A stretch of 64,000 nucleotides of DNA from Mucor racemosus (GCA_027405735.1 JAPEHQ010000004.1:2170001-2234000); one strand, 5' to 3'. Numbered from the stretch's first letter, positions 22,579 through 36,066 are shown. Notes: generated by a model not told the origin, from the sequence alone. Program-made: numbers and translations.

Positions 22579-24669
22579 CTGCGGCCGACCTGTGCTGCAC
22601 AAGATGATTTTGTTGTGTCCAGGTGGGCTGCACACTATAGCCTGAGCTGTTGTGCCCACTGAATATAGCTAAAAAGATAACAAGATGCACACGGGCATAA
22701 CAAAAGAAACTGCACACGGGCACAATGCTAAGCCTGTATGTGCAGAATTATAGATTCTATCCATGTGCATGACATTAATCCCATGTGTGCATAATATTAG
22801 AATTGCTCATAAGCATATCATTATCCCTGTTTGTGCATAATAAGAAATCTGACCATGAGCATAATGAGCTGATCGTATGGGCACAAATTGGTTTGTACAT
22901 GAGCATCGTGCCGTTCTCAAAATTCCATTGCATTTTTTATTGGAATGTGTTTTTAAATTACACTTGGTTTTATTAAATTAATAATATAGATTATAGACAA
23001 TGCAATTTAATAGGTTGTTGATGTAATAGAGCAATACATTTAACAGCCAATATATTTACGATTATCATCATTTGTAAATATGTTTGTAGCTGTAATATTT
23101 GCAGGTTGCAGCAACAATGGTTTTTTCTCAGGCATAAACTTAAATGGCACTTGCTGCTTAAATTTATACCGCAAGACAGATCTAATACTATAAATGTTAC
23201 TTTATCACTCGCTCATAAAATTTAAACAAATTAACTTTCTTTAAACGTACTATTATTTTAGTTTACGATTGTCAGCTGTAAAAAGATTTGTTTTCAAGTA
23301 TAGCTACGGTTATTAGACAAGACATTAGATTGTTCTTTTTTTTTGTGTTTCTATATCATTTGAAATTTTATCACTTTCCGGAACATTTCGTAAGTTTGTA
23401 GCCAGTTCTAGCTTTTCATTGAATAGATATAAATATGGTTGCCTTCGATTTGATCTGGTGGTAATCAAAAAAATACGTCCAAAAATACAGTAGTAAATAA
23501 TGATATTTGATCTTAGAATGCAGTTAAATGAAAATATCAATCTCTAATATAGACTGCTACCTATATTGAAACATTAGTCCCTTATGTTAGAATGCGTATT
23601 TAAATAAAAGAACAGAATACTAGCTTGATAGTCTGGTAGTCTGATATGCCTTATCAAACGGTGAATAATATCATTGGAATATGAAAACAAAAAGAGAGAA
23701 ACAACACACGTAGAAAAGGATTTTCAAGGCTTTACATTGTTTAGCGCAATTAAAGACCTGCGAAATTGCACATTTCAGCCAATGTAAAAGCAGCATTACA
23801 GCACATCAACCCATAAACTAGACAAAATAGGCGTTATCTGTTATCATAATAGATTCATTAAAAAATTGCAAAAACGTGCCCGTAGAGCAACGCCTTAATT
23901 GAGCATAGCAAGATTGAATGGCTACTAAGTCTCTTATACTATAGCATATGTATATCTAAGTTTTAAATAAAAAAGCGGCTTTTTTAAAACTTTTCTTATA
24001 TTTAACCACGTACGGTCTGAAAATTCAGATTTTGTAGCGGACATTTTCCGGGCTCATTTTATCCTTACCATCACTCATGATTTTGATCAAAAAACAGAAA
24101 AATCAAATTTTGATACCAAAATCAACGTTTAAATATACTACATTGTGAGAGAAAATTGTAGCTATAACTAATACACATTTTATAAAAGCTTAATATTAAA
24201 TGTTAAGTAATGAAACTTAGCATTTTTGGCCCAAAAACGGTTTTTTGATTAAAGGATTTTCATATAATATTTTGCAATAGAAATGTTTATTATTTTTTAT
24301 TGAGCAAATAGAGCGCTAAATTCTGCATATGTGTATATTTTTTGTTTTTATAATTGGTAGCATAATTACCTCTAGATTTGCAAAACCAAAAAAAAAATTA
24401 AAAAATGTCAAAATTGATGATCTGGACAAAAATAATTTTCTAAATTAGTATTCCGCTTATAAGCTTTGTAAGTCTTAAAAGTAAGAGATTTTATAATACT
24501 TGAGAACTTTTTCAAGAATTTACAATGCTGTACCGACTTGATTTGAGCTTATTACTGTAACCCTCTATACATGTTAATATTGTGTGGTAGTTTATTTGAT
24601 AATAATATAGCCTTACTTTATAATTATTGCGTTAGAGGTGACTTACGTTAAGTTTTTTTTTACTCTTAC

Positions 24670-25260
24670 CTCTCCAATATCATAAACATAAACATGGCCA
24701 TTGATATATCAGAAGTTTACCCAGATGTAGAAATCCAGGAACAACTACTGAAATCCAACATGGCATGACATTTAGTAACTCATACTAAATGTCATACATA
24801 ACCACTAGTATTAACAGCGACAATCAGGAACCTTCAGGAACACTTAGCAACAATGAAACATAAGTAATCCTACATCTTATCCAAATGATACAATCACAGA
24901 TTCCCAATTCCACAAATTCCATTGTATATGATTTGTTCCCAAATCATATCAAGTACCTCAATACCCGGCAATTCATTAATAATATTAATAATCATATACA
25001 ACTATTTAGAAAAAATATAAATACGAAGCATCAATGAATTAATAAAATGTATCTTTTAGCAGAGTATTTTTATATTAGTATCTTTTGATATAACAGCCAT
25101 TACTAGAACCTATTGCTACATTTTTTCCGTCTGTGTCCGAAGCAAATCTATTCAATGCTTTACCAGAACCACCTTAAGTACTTACAAATTGTTCCTCGGT
25201 ATTTGCATTCAAATTCCATATATTAAATTAACTGGTTCCATTTACAGTAGTATCAAACGT
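24670..25260 (-). pseudogene. Captured dynein intermediate-chain fragment, copy 2, split by an LTR
   Basis: Same fragment as 8754-8955, with the same internal stop and the same GTAAGA-type donor at its end. It is interrupted by the solo LTR at 24702-25095 and has further substitutions. The gene family call has the same caveat as copy 1. Confidence 0.55.
24702..25095. mobile_element. Solo LTR in R2 (394 bp)
   Basis: Termini TGATATATC...GATATAACA form an imperfect inverted repeat. Flanked by the 5-bp direct repeat GCCAT (24697-24701 and 25096-25100). R1 is uninterrupted here. It contains a 13-bp perfect hairpin at 24765-24795. Confidence 0.85.
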
Positions 25261-26010
25261 ATCATCAGCACGCTTTATGATAAATGTCAATCTAAACTTA
25301 GAAAAATTCCATTGTCATTGTTATAAGCTATGAAAAGATTGATTTTTAATAATACAGCAATTAAATAAAAAACAAGATGATACTAATAGCATATGGTGAT
25401 TATTTTAAATCTAAGTAAGTTTGATGAAGTATGCTTTTTTTAAACCCTTTTAAAAATCCTGAGGCAAACACAACATCTTGGCCCTGTAATTTCTATCCAT
25501 CAAAATGCTGCGATTTTCGCTACACAATGAATACACCACCTTTCATCAATCTTGACCTCAATTTACATTGGGTATCAGTTTTTTACCAGTTATATTTTCT
25601 CTGATTCATTAATATTCAGTCATATTGAACGATGATTTGTAGCACTGCCAAAAAGAGAAGAACAAATGCTTCAAGAAGGGTTTTCTATATATCAAATTAT
25701 ACAATTTAGTAGCAATGATTGCACTTAACTATGTTTTTTGAACCTACTGACTGGTAATCAGAATAATTAGTACTTTCACTCAAAAGTAAGCTCTGATTGA
25801 TACGTTTATATTTACCCATTCAATAAATGACATTGCATTTATTATCCGTTATATCAGTCAACCAACTTCATCTTGATTCGACGATACATTTGACAATTAA
25901 ATGCCTAAATTACATTTGAGCCAGCCCAGGCATCGCCACAAAAAATCTTGTGCAGGTAGACGAAGCATCACAATTTGGATCATTTTTTTGTGCTCATAGA
26001 TATGAGCTCT

Positions 26011-26667
26011 TGTTGTATTTGCATAATATATAAATGTACCTTAAATCGTAGTTTAAATATGACAATAAACTATGCCTTAACATATTTAGCATATGTGTCA
26101 TATAAACACTGTAAATGATTACCCTGATAATCTAGACTTACAATAAAAGATAGAAAGTAACGAATATTAATAATTAGTGTTGCCAAGAGCAACTAAAGAC
26201 TTTAGACTGATCATCTATATCTGAATATAATTACATTAGCATAAGTGAGGATTGACACTAAATTTTAGTATGAGAACACCCTTCTAGACAGGTGTGTAAG
26301 CAATCCTTAAATCAAATATAAATAGCAGTAGACATTTACCCTTCATTTTGATTTACCCATCTCGTTTTTATATTGAATAAAGATTGACCAATTCTCACGT
26401 ACTTATCTTTCTTTATTACGACGGATATCTTATCTTATATGAAGTTAGTATGTATCTTAAGAGAAAGCATAAATATAATGTTGCTTTTTCATGCAAAATG
26501 GAAAAGTTGCCTTCTTGATAATGTTTATTATATTTAATAATCATTTTAATTCATAAAGAAAGTTATAAAAATATGAAATCTGAAGATATACAAAAAAAAA
26601 TAGGATATATATAGAAAATTAAAAAGATGTGAAAATTATAGATATCCGTCTACATACATTTACAACA
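26011..26667 (+). mobile_element. Solo LTR in R2 (657 bp)
   Basis: Termini TGTTGTATTT...ATTTACAACA, flanked by the 5-bp direct repeat GCTCT (26006-26010 and 26668-26672). R1 has a single GCTCT near 10671. A TATAAATAG box near 26317 followed by AATAAAG near 26375 suggests plus orientation. Confidence 0.85.
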
Positions 26668-26738
26668 GCTCTCTCACAAATTCATATATCTCTGCATGAA
26701 TCATATTTCTGTCTGTTTAATTTAACTGAAATACATCG

Positions 26739-27469
26739 TGCAGTGGAATTACATACTAAAAACGCTTGATAAAAATAAAACAACCTAAATTTCAAGTGTC
26801 GCTCATAAAATATGATGCCACTTGAAATGTGAACAACGATAACAAACAAACGCTTCAATTGAACACAATAACAAACGCATGATAAAAATATGAAATACCC
26901 TTTTTGAACCATACATGTCGTGTAGATGATAGCACCACCCTTGATCACGGCGCAATCAATTACACAAATGACATATATATCAAAACAGGATTCTATCCAA
27001 ATCAATAATGATAATAAACAAAGATATCAATTTAGTCAACTACTCATCTATATCGTAGTTGCACTATCAATATAAATAAGATTCAAGCATATAAAAACTA
27101 CCCCTTAAAAATCAAGGTTACATAAAATAGATATAACAGAAATAAACAAAAACAACCATTTCCCAAAAGGTCGATATTGTCACACTTGACATACAATCCC
27201 TTATGGTCAATGCTCTATACAATTTACCCCTTAAAATATCAAATCAATAACAATGTATTCAAAACTGGAAGATTACTAAATATACATCCATTCAAGTCTG
27301 ATGGTATCCAAGTTCTCCAAATCACTATAAATACCCTCATACTTTTCAATTATTTTAACTCTTCAGAAATCTTTTGTAATAAAAACTTTAGCTGATTATA
27401 ATTGTATTTCTACTGCTTTTATTTTTTTATATTTTTTTATTTTAGTAAATCACATCGTAATTTACTGCA
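26739..27469 (-). mobile_element. Solo LTR family C, copy 2 (731 bp)
   Basis: Inverted relative to 9697-10435. Termini TGCAGT...ACTGCA, flanked by the 5-bp direct repeat CATCG (26734-26738 and 27470-27474). R1 is uninterrupted at the matching place (about 10735). Confidence 0.85.
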
Positions 27470-28895
27470 CATCGAACGCTAATATCGTACTTGATAAAAC
27501 GCCTTACTTTATTGCGAGTCAACACAACTAATTTGATGCTAGTTTAGCATCCGCAGTTGAATCAAATAAATTTGAGATTAAATTACCCCTCCTTTTAATA
27601 GTTTTGCATATCATGAGCTAATAATGGACCGTTATTATAGATACTACGCTAAACAAGAATGGCGAGTTAACTCTAATGCACGAACGAGTCAATTATTAGC
27701 AGTATAAAAAAAATTAAAATCAAATAAATGTAGCAATTTAATGAGCAAGAGATTATAAACGATGTATATTAGTATAATTGAATTATTTCAAGCGTTTTGA
27801 GCTGAATACGCCTTTATTTTTGGGCTATAAAAATTGATTTATTAGTAAAATCAATTAACAAACTAATAAGTAATGATTATGATGTACTTTTGATAACTGG
27901 TAGTGGTATACAAGACAACATCTTGTTTTCCTCTTCTTAGCTATTCGCCACTAAATAGAAACAAATATTTTTAGAAAGCAAATAGATTAACATGAGTTTA
28001 TTCATTCATTCAAATCTAATCAACACTATAAATAAATCAAATTATTACTATAATAATTCACAGCAGTAATGCTCATCTCAAATGTTCCTATAAATACTGC
28101 AAGAAAATCTTTCCATAATTTCCTGTAGAATTATCTGTCTTTCGGCCTCTTTACATCTTTATTTATTTCCCTTAATAAATATCTAATTTACAAATAAGAA
28201 CATTAACCTTCCTTCAACCAATGTTCACCCATCTTTAATATTAAAAACCATATCATTAGCATATCATTTTGAACATAATATTTATCCAAGATTGCAGATC
28301 ATTACAGTAGGTGTAAATAGCAGGTATACAACAACTTGTTGTTCAAACTTATCGAATGCACAATGTCACATGAAAGTTGATATCCTAAACACTTAAAAAA
28401 GTACGTATTCATACCTTTGTCCATCATGTAGAGTGCAGCTTACTTGGATTAGTATTTACTGTATAAGGAAGATTATATTTTAATTGTTTTTAATACAAGT
28501 GTGCAGCAAATGCTGTATGTTGTATTTTAGACTTTACATAAAATAGGCCTTCGAATAATTAATTATGCAGTCGAACCTTAGTTTTTGTATGAAATTTCAA
28601 TACCTGCATCTTACGGCTGCTTAAAGTATTTAAACAGCGGCGTCCGGACTGTCCGGTGATTTTTTCTAAAAATTTACAGCTTGGAAAGAATATTATTAGG
28701 TGGACGCGCCCGGAGATAGTTCGGCATGTGTTTTGGAAGAGTGACCATTGGCAAAAATGTGGATTGCATATTAAATTTATAATAAAAACCACCCTTTTTA
28801 AAACATACCCAGAGGTTTATAAATGAGCTAAAAATATTCCGTGGATCTAATTTCTTTACTTTTATTTTCAATTTTTTTGATTTGAGCCGAAAAAG

Positions 28896-29367
28896 TTGCT
28901 GCATCCACCGGTTATTTGTAAGATAATGAATTTTTGATTTGTAATTCTTATTGATAAGAAGTCTGTAGTGACACTCTTGATTGTTCTAAAGTAAGGTCCA
29001 GAAAACGGGATATGTGAAACATATCCACTTGTTGGATTTAGCTATATGAAATAAGCTCAACTTAAATGTGCTTTGTTACAAATGTAAATAGATTGATCTG
29101 ACATGGAATGTCAGAAAGATATAATCCAGGTTCTTCTGCTAAACAATACCTTTGGTTAGTTCGAAACACCTACATCCAACTACAATAGTTAAACCGCCCA
29201 ACTATCAAGCACAAAAAGTCAATAACAATTACCTACCGTCAGACAAATATCGCGAATCAGCAACTTAGCCACTCAAGCGTTTATTCGTACCAGACAAAGT
29301 CCCCAACTTCAGTTTTCCACCCAGCCGCATTGACCGTCGCAAGGTCAGGTATAATTAATTTTACTGG
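28896..29367. other. Unassigned DNA between repeat R2 and a LINE remnant
   Basis: No ORF or repeat match recognised. It may include the 5' end of the LINE. Confidence 0.4.
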
Positions 29368-30933
29368 ATGCATTTTTTTTCAACGAACAACAACATGGCA
29401 CTACCAAAGAAACCAATCGAGAACATAAAAAAAACTTCCTCCTCCAAGAGAAATGATCCTTTAAGCCGAGAATCGCGTAAAACAGGCGACGAGTTGTCCT
29501 CCCCTGACCCGATTTCCAAAATGTCCGATCAAACGGCACTGATGATTAACTCTTTCAGCCAATGTAAAAACCAGTTACAACAAAATACCACTCTTTGTTG
29601 CAGCTCCCGCCCAACTACAAAATGACAATATTGCCAGTCTCTTGCATAAAATGACGCAACAACAACAAGGCCTGAGGAACAATGATGAACTAACGACTAT
29701 CCGAGGTAAGAAACAAGAGCGCGATAACCGAATCAAAGCTATGGACGAACGGTTCAACGCCCGTCGAAATCAAATGCAACAAGAATTTGATCAAGGACTC
29801 TTTAACAAATATTCTGAACATATGGATACTACCATGGAGGACGACCAGTCAGCACAACCACCTCTCCCTCTTAACAAAGGGTCGGCAGCTTCCAAATATG
29901 CAACCAATGAATCACAGGTCTCCTCCTTCAAATTTCACTGGCGAAGAAGATAGCGACCTCTCTGACACAACTTCCCTTGTTGGTAATGGTCAACGGTCAA
30001 CCAGCCACGTCTTCTTAGATGTCGTGGGTCGTCATCCGGTACTTCGGTACCACCACACCTTATGCCTATGATTATGAATATGTATACATATACTAATATG
30101 AAATTAACCAAAATAAAATTATGTAGTCGCAATTGTCGAAGCCTGTCCAAGCCTTCCATAATTGAGACAAGTCAATCATTCTTCAGCTTTTTACATACTA
30201 AAGATTTAGATATACTCTGTCTACAGGAAACCGATGCAGCTACCCTTGAGTTTTAAGAACAACTGAATATGCAACTACAATCTAATAAAGCCATATGGCC
30301 ACAACACCACGGTATTGTATCTCTGAATCCATTCATCGAGCTTGAAACTATATACACGTCAGACTAATGAATGGATAATCATTTGTAAAATTTCACATAT
30401 TAGTAATCATTTCCCTCCTTTTATTATAATAACTATATATTATGCTCCAGCTTCTAACATTGCTAGATACAATTTTTATGCCCAATTACTCCAGCAACAA
30501 CCATGCTTCAATTGGATGCTTAATATTATGACAGACACATCTGAACTTCTTCAGACTTCTGATCCCTATACAATTGACAATCCTGCTTTTATAGTAGGCA
30601 ATGTTAACTATAACTAGACACTTCCCAGCGGCATTAATGGCGGATGTAACGCAACTAGATACGTCTTCTTTCTTGCATACACATTGTAATGTCTCACCAA
30701 CAATCCAAACCGCGTTTCATCCTGAAGAAGAAGCTCCTGTAGATATCCAAACTGAATCCAACGATCCTACTACTTTGTCTCCGTTCAGTCGTAGTCAATG
30801 GTTATGGCGTGCGCTACTACTGCAATATTTCAATGAAACAACACACAAGCTGATTATTAACCCACAACCACCAAATTTCAGACGGGAAGTAACAAAACAA
30901 CAATTGATTATTATGTCCTTGCCGCCCCACATC
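29368..30933 (+). mobile_element. Degraded non-LTR retrotransposon (LINE), ORF1-like and endonuclease parts
   Basis: Open segments in shifting frames. 29368-29625 and 29642-29953 are Lys/Gln/Asp-rich, as in LINE ORF1. 30062-30256 gives SRNCRSL and DILCLQETDA, the start of an APE-type endonuclease with its conserved Glu. 30342-30617 gives ITIYYAPAS and FIVGN, later endonuclease blocks. 30601-30936 is a further unassigned piece. Stops and frameshifts separate all segments, and no reverse-transcriptase motif was found. This is a dead, truncated copy. Confidence 0.65.
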
Positions 30934-32200
30934 TAGTGGAATTTGTATCTAATAGCGACATTGAATTTATATCCAAATATCCAATGTATAAACTGATCAC
31001 GCTCTTTTAAAGTATAACATTACAATTTCGTTGTGCCGAACATGGTGTGCTGAACTAAAATACTATTTCCCTACATGAGAAATTAAATGTTATCTCACAT
31101 AAAACCATGCTCTAATATTCAAATAGAAGAGATAACGTGAATTTAACAGTAAATACAGAAAGTATTAGTAACTTAAAATATAATAAAATAGACTGAATCA
31201 GAAACAAAACAAATTGATTCATAAAATAAACTGAAGAAACACATAGACCAAAGTAAGGATTGCTCTATGCGGATCATTAACAAATATGCCAAAAACAGGC
31301 ATTGGAAGACTGCCTTGATTATGTAAATCAAGAAGCTCAATATAAACTTTAAAATCACAAACAAACTAATTGTTTTACTAAAAAGAATAAACGTATGGAT
31401 ATTGCATAAAGACAATGGAATCATGCTTCTATCATTTAATAGTAGCATGATGATAGACGTATGGAATGCAGTATTGCCTGATTTGCATGTTAAGTATTAT
31501 GATTTGACGGATGTCCTAAGTTGGTAATTCGGTTATTCCTAATTCTGACACAGTAGATCACTGACAATTGCGGCGCAACTCCCAGATATAATAAGATCAC
31601 AGCTAATATAAATATAGCAGAAATATAATTTGCACACTATCTATATTTTGAATAATAAAGAAGGATTTAAACTGTATCTTTTTCAAAAAAACTTTTTATT
31701 TTACATTTTACTTAAATTTGGATCCATACCTATATATGTGGATTACATCCATTTAGATCTCCATTTCATCTGGTGTCTAACTTGATTTACCGCTGGGATA
31801 AATCAGGAATCACTTTGATTTGACATGTCTGATTGACACAACAGCAAGTAATCGTATAACCGAGATGTGGATCCTAGCAAATTATAATTATTGGCCTGAA
31901 TCATAAATACACCATTATTCAATATAGTCTGATTTCATTCATGATAAAATCAGGACCTAAAGATATCGGGTAGATTATGGAAATGGCATGTTCCTATTTG
32001 TTCTCATTGATTTATAATATAGATTAAAATTGTGTATAAATAGAAGGACATCTTCCTTTCAAAGAAGAGTCAATTAAGTTCTACTTGATAATAAAAGCCT
32101 AACGTTATCTAGTCGAATTCCTATTGTTTTTTTATACTTTTTTTCCGTGAATATCTCTACCTGTTCCACACCATATTTGTTGAGAACTGGTGAGCTTATA
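30934..32200. other. Gene-free, possible LTR debris
   Basis: AT-rich. TATAAATA-type boxes followed by AATAAA/AATAAAAG words near 31610-31665 and 32030-32095 look like LTR debris, but no bounded element with a target duplication was identified. Confidence 0.4.
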
Positions 32201-32204
32201 CTGA

Positions 32205-33279
32205 CCTTAGTAGGCGTAAATAGCAGGTAGCCAACTTGTTGTTCGAACTTGCCGAATGCACAATGACCCATGGAAGCTGTTATTATCCGAGATACTTGTA
32301 GTACTTATATATTTATATCTATATCCACGAAGAGTGTCGTATATTTTTAGGATTGATAAATATTACTTAAAAAAGAATACAATTATAAAAGAATGAGTAA
32401 TTAATCAGTTCTTCAACTGTATAATAAAAACAAGATATCGTTTATTTAGATGTAAAAGTATGGCCTTTTATATTGATTAGACATTGAGATCCTGAGATGT
32501 AATTTAAGGCACTATTGAACTATTGGATCTGTTTGATAGTAATCTATGGATTGAAATGGATCAATCATAATTTAACCGTTCTTGCAGAGCTTGTGAGTTG
32601 TGTTGTTTCAATGCTGCGCTAAATATGCTTGGATGTTGATTTGATAACTACTTGATTGGTTAACTGCTGGGATGAAATAATGTGGTGTCATAATTGAGGT
32701 CCAAGCGTTCTTGGTAATTACTGGATTGAACTTGGTACGCTAGGAGTTTCTTATATCCGATATCAAGACTTGCACTTCAATACATGTCGTAGTCAATAGA
32801 TTGTAAGATGTATTGATACTGTAGAAGGTGATAATGTATGATACTAGTAGGTGGAATACAACAAAGAGTAGTAGATTACTTAGATTGGTATTCATAGAGA
32901 CTGTATTTAAGTTGTTTACAATGAAAATGCGCACGCAGCAAGCTATAAGTGCACTTTGGTAATGGTTTTCTCAACACACATTAGGTTATGGACGTTGCTC
33001 TTTGAGATCAGCATGTCAAATATGTGTCCCTACTCTCATGTAAAATTGGAAGTTATTAGAATTAAAATTCGCTGAGATAACGCTTCTGTTATTGATTTCT
33101 TACAGTTGCAAAAAGTAAGTTTCAGATGGTTTTTAAATGGGTTTCGAATGTTTTCGCCCAATATTGAGTCAAATTATGTACAATTTTCAAATCATCATAT
33201 AGCTCTGATTGATTGCTGCTATGCATTTTTTGTTTTAGCAAAAAATATTGATTTTTCGTCGAGATAATCAAAATAATAG
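32205..33279 (+). repeat. Dispersed repeat F/A, left arm of the copy split by the Crypton
   Basis: Matches 45290-45749 after removal of the LTR at 32335-32863. It continues at 36186 on the far side of the Crypton. Confidence 0.75.
32335..32863. mobile_element. Solo LTR family E (529 bp)
   Basis: Termini TGTCGTAT...ATACAACA, flanked by the 5-bp direct repeat AAGAG (32330-32334 and 32864-32868). The copy of the host repeat at 45345 is uninterrupted. A truncated relative is at 22139-22578. Confidence 0.8.
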
Positions 33280-33488
33280 GGACTTATCTTCAAGTTCGCA
33301 TACTGAGTCCCGGACTCAAGTCCCACCCTAATGAGGGACTTCAAATCAATAAATGTCTTATGATCAGCTTTCTGCATGAAATGTTTCACAAATAAATATT
33401 ACTGAGAGCTGTCATCGAAGAGAATATTCTTAATTTTAACAAATAAATAATAAACAAACCATTTGAAAAAGAATAATCCACTTATACA

Positions 33489-35848
33489 ATGACTAAGAAA
33501 ACTGCAACTGCATCTATTGATAGTAGAATGTCCGCTTCATCTTCTACCTTGATTGATAATGATATTGATATGATCAATATGATTGTCACTAATGATATTG
33601 ATATGGTCAATACTGATATGGTTGACAACAACCAAAATGATGGTTCCAATGTAATATATGACATGGCAAGGAGTCTTGAAATTACTGCTGAACAAGCTCA
33701 AGATAATAGGCCCATAAACACTAAAAAAGCATATTCAGCGAAAGCTAAAGAGTTTCTTACATGGGCAGAGAAAACCTTTGTACATGAAGATAAATTGCAA
33801 AGAGGAATTGTTTCTGGGGAAAAATTAAATTATTTTCTACACAAGGAGGTGAAAGCAAAGAATATTGCTAATGAATTTAGCTTTTGATACTAACTGTCTT
33901 GTACGCCCTTATTATCCCAGGTTTTAAATCGTTTCTCTCGCAGAAAAACGAAAACAAAAGCAGCTCAAAGAATCAAATTTTCAACTGTCGAACAATACAT
34001 AGCAGCAATTACAGATCTATACAAGACACAAGTTATAAAGAAAATAAATTGTAATAAAAATCCAAGAAAAGTAATTGCAAGCGTATTGAAAAGTGCTAAA
34101 GAACGAGAATTCCAGACCAAGAGATCTAATTGCGAAGATCGTGGAGAAGGAACACTTGCCGATGGTTATACTTCATTAGATCAAGTAGCAAATGTCATAC
34201 AGTTCTATTTGAATAGCCAAAGAAATCATGGAGAAAACTTGAGAGATGCTGCCGCATTTCTTTTCTCCCATTATTTTCTACTACGAGGACAATCTATCAG
34301 GCATGCTGAATTGACAGATTTTCAAACAGTTAATTTAGATAATGAGAGTATCAGGCCTGACATAGAATGTCCTGCTCTGGTAATGGTGTTGCGACAGGGA
34401 AAAACAAACAAAAATAACCGCTTGGAACTTGGTGGCTGCATCCGTAACACTCGCGTTGAAATTTGCCCTATAATGTCTCTTGGCCTATATTTGTTTTGGC
34501 GTTTTCATGTTGAGAATGAGCCGTTTCCCGACTTCACTACTTCTCATAATTGGTATTTTATAAAGCTTTTTAAATCTGATAACCAGGATTTAAAGAAAAT
34601 CTGGAGCTACAACAGCCATCGTGATGCCGTTATAAGAGGATTAGATGGAGCAAAAATTTTCTCTAAAACAAAAACACATATAAACCGTGGCTCTTCTGCG
34701 AGGATGGCTGATCTTGCTGGTGTTCACGAAGACCAAATTCGTCGTCTCGGTCGTTGGAATAACACAACAATGAATGGTGCTTACCTTACTGGTTTGCCCA
34801 GGGAAGCAATGCGAGTAATGGCGGGTTTTACTATTCAGCAAGGACAATTTTACATTCCCAGGGCCTCACTGGATCCTCCTGAAGATTTGACCAAGTTGAT
34901 TTTTCCTCTACTGGATGAATGGAACGATCGATTACTAGCTAAGAATGTTGGTAAGAATAATGGTGACCCTATGGAAGTTACCGTGGCTGCAAAAGCTTGC
35001 TTTCAACTGTTTTTTATGTTGAGAAAAATTATTATTCAAGATTCAATTGTGATGATGGAGAAATTCCCCAATCATCCATTATGGCAAAATGAATTGTTTT
35101 CTAATCCTATGTTTTTAGAATATAAAGAGTAAGCACTTGTTTGTGTTTTATATAGTATAAACTAATAAATCTTCTTCAAAGACGCATGACAGTGATCATG
35201 AAAGATAACAATGACCCTGCAAACATTTTGCTCCAACGTTGTGTTCCAATTTTAGAGGAAAAGATACGCATAATGCATAATGACCTTTCTTCAAAATTGA
35301 ATGATCATCTCACTACTCAAGAAACAACTAATAATTATATAACCCGTCTAATTACAGGTCAAGCAAGTATAAACCTCAGCGTGAACTTACCAGATTTACA
35401 AAATGGCCAATCTCACATCTCAGCAACCACAAAACCACAACAAAACTTGATGTCAAATTCCAATCCACCACCACCAACATTATCCTCATCATCATCAAAT
35501 TCTCTTGAAGTTACAGAAAAGGTACCACATTACCAAATGAGTCGAGGAATTGTGTCCATCAAAGACTTGTGGAGAGAGTGGAAACATGGTTTGTGCGGTG
35601 GATATGCGGTACAAGATTTGGAAGAAAAGTTTGGAACAAGATGGAGACGAGCAGAGAAGGAAAAGAAGTTCTTCAATAGAAGAAAACTTATCATCAAGAC
35701 AATCGAGGATTACGCCATGAAAAGGAACATTAGTTTAGAAACTGCAGTAAATATTGCAGAACGAAGAAGATCACAGAAAGGATACTCGTTGCATTGGTTG
35801 GCGAATAACAAAATTGAAATCTTTGGAGTCAATGATGGCTCATTGTAA
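33489..35848 (+). CDS. Crypton transposase: tyrosine recombinase with GCR1_C DNA-binding domain
   Basis: Exons 33489-33848, 33921-35128 and 35182-35848 join in frame to 744 residues. Intron 1 (72 bp) has a TACTAAC branch point. The recombinase domain has the Arg block LLRGQSIRHAEL (Arg 242 and 247), then HINRGSSARMADLAGV (His 373, Arg 376), RRLGRW (Trp 399), and GAYLTGLPRE with the likely nucleophile Tyr 408. A Crypton-typical segment follows (FYIPRASLDPPEDL). Residues about 644-702 (SIKDLWREWKHGL to KLIIKTIEDYA) match the GCR1_C fold found in fungal Cryptons and yeast Gcr1. No stop or frameshift is seen, so the enzyme could be active. Without splicing of the 53-bp second intron, the two domains would look like separate ORFs. 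Confidence 0.88.
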
Positions 35849-36066
35849 TAGCTTTTTCTATTCTTTCTTTGCATTTCTTTATATTTTATTATTATTTTTA
35901 TATATATACATATATATTCAATAAATAAACATCATTCAGCTTACTGTAAATACAACAAGTATCATAATATCATATTGAAGTCTAAGCATAACATTTTACA
36001 AAATAAAGTCGATCTTGCCATGATTGTATTGACATAAATTTATTATTTTTTCCCTGGGGACTTGAT

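Larger units (their letters stand above)
22583..28895. repeat. Large dispersed repeat R, copy R2
   Basis: Second copy of the backbone described for R1, same orientation. It carries three LTR insertions of its own (24702-25095, 26011-26667, 26739-27469), all with 5-bp target duplications and all absent from R1. 22715-23320 has no counterpart in R1 and is rich in loosely repeated TGTGCA/GGGCA words. The right end (28555-28895) is repeat B. Confidence 0.85.

Noticed and set aside
22690..22930. CRISPR-like or satellite array of TGTGCA/GGGCA words
   Set aside because: Spacing and sequence are irregular, there are no constant repeats, and the organism is a eukaryote.
35186..35848. A separate small gene for the GCR1_C protein
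   Set aside because: A 53-bp intron with consensus-like ends joins it in frame to the recombinase exon, so it is treated as exon 3.
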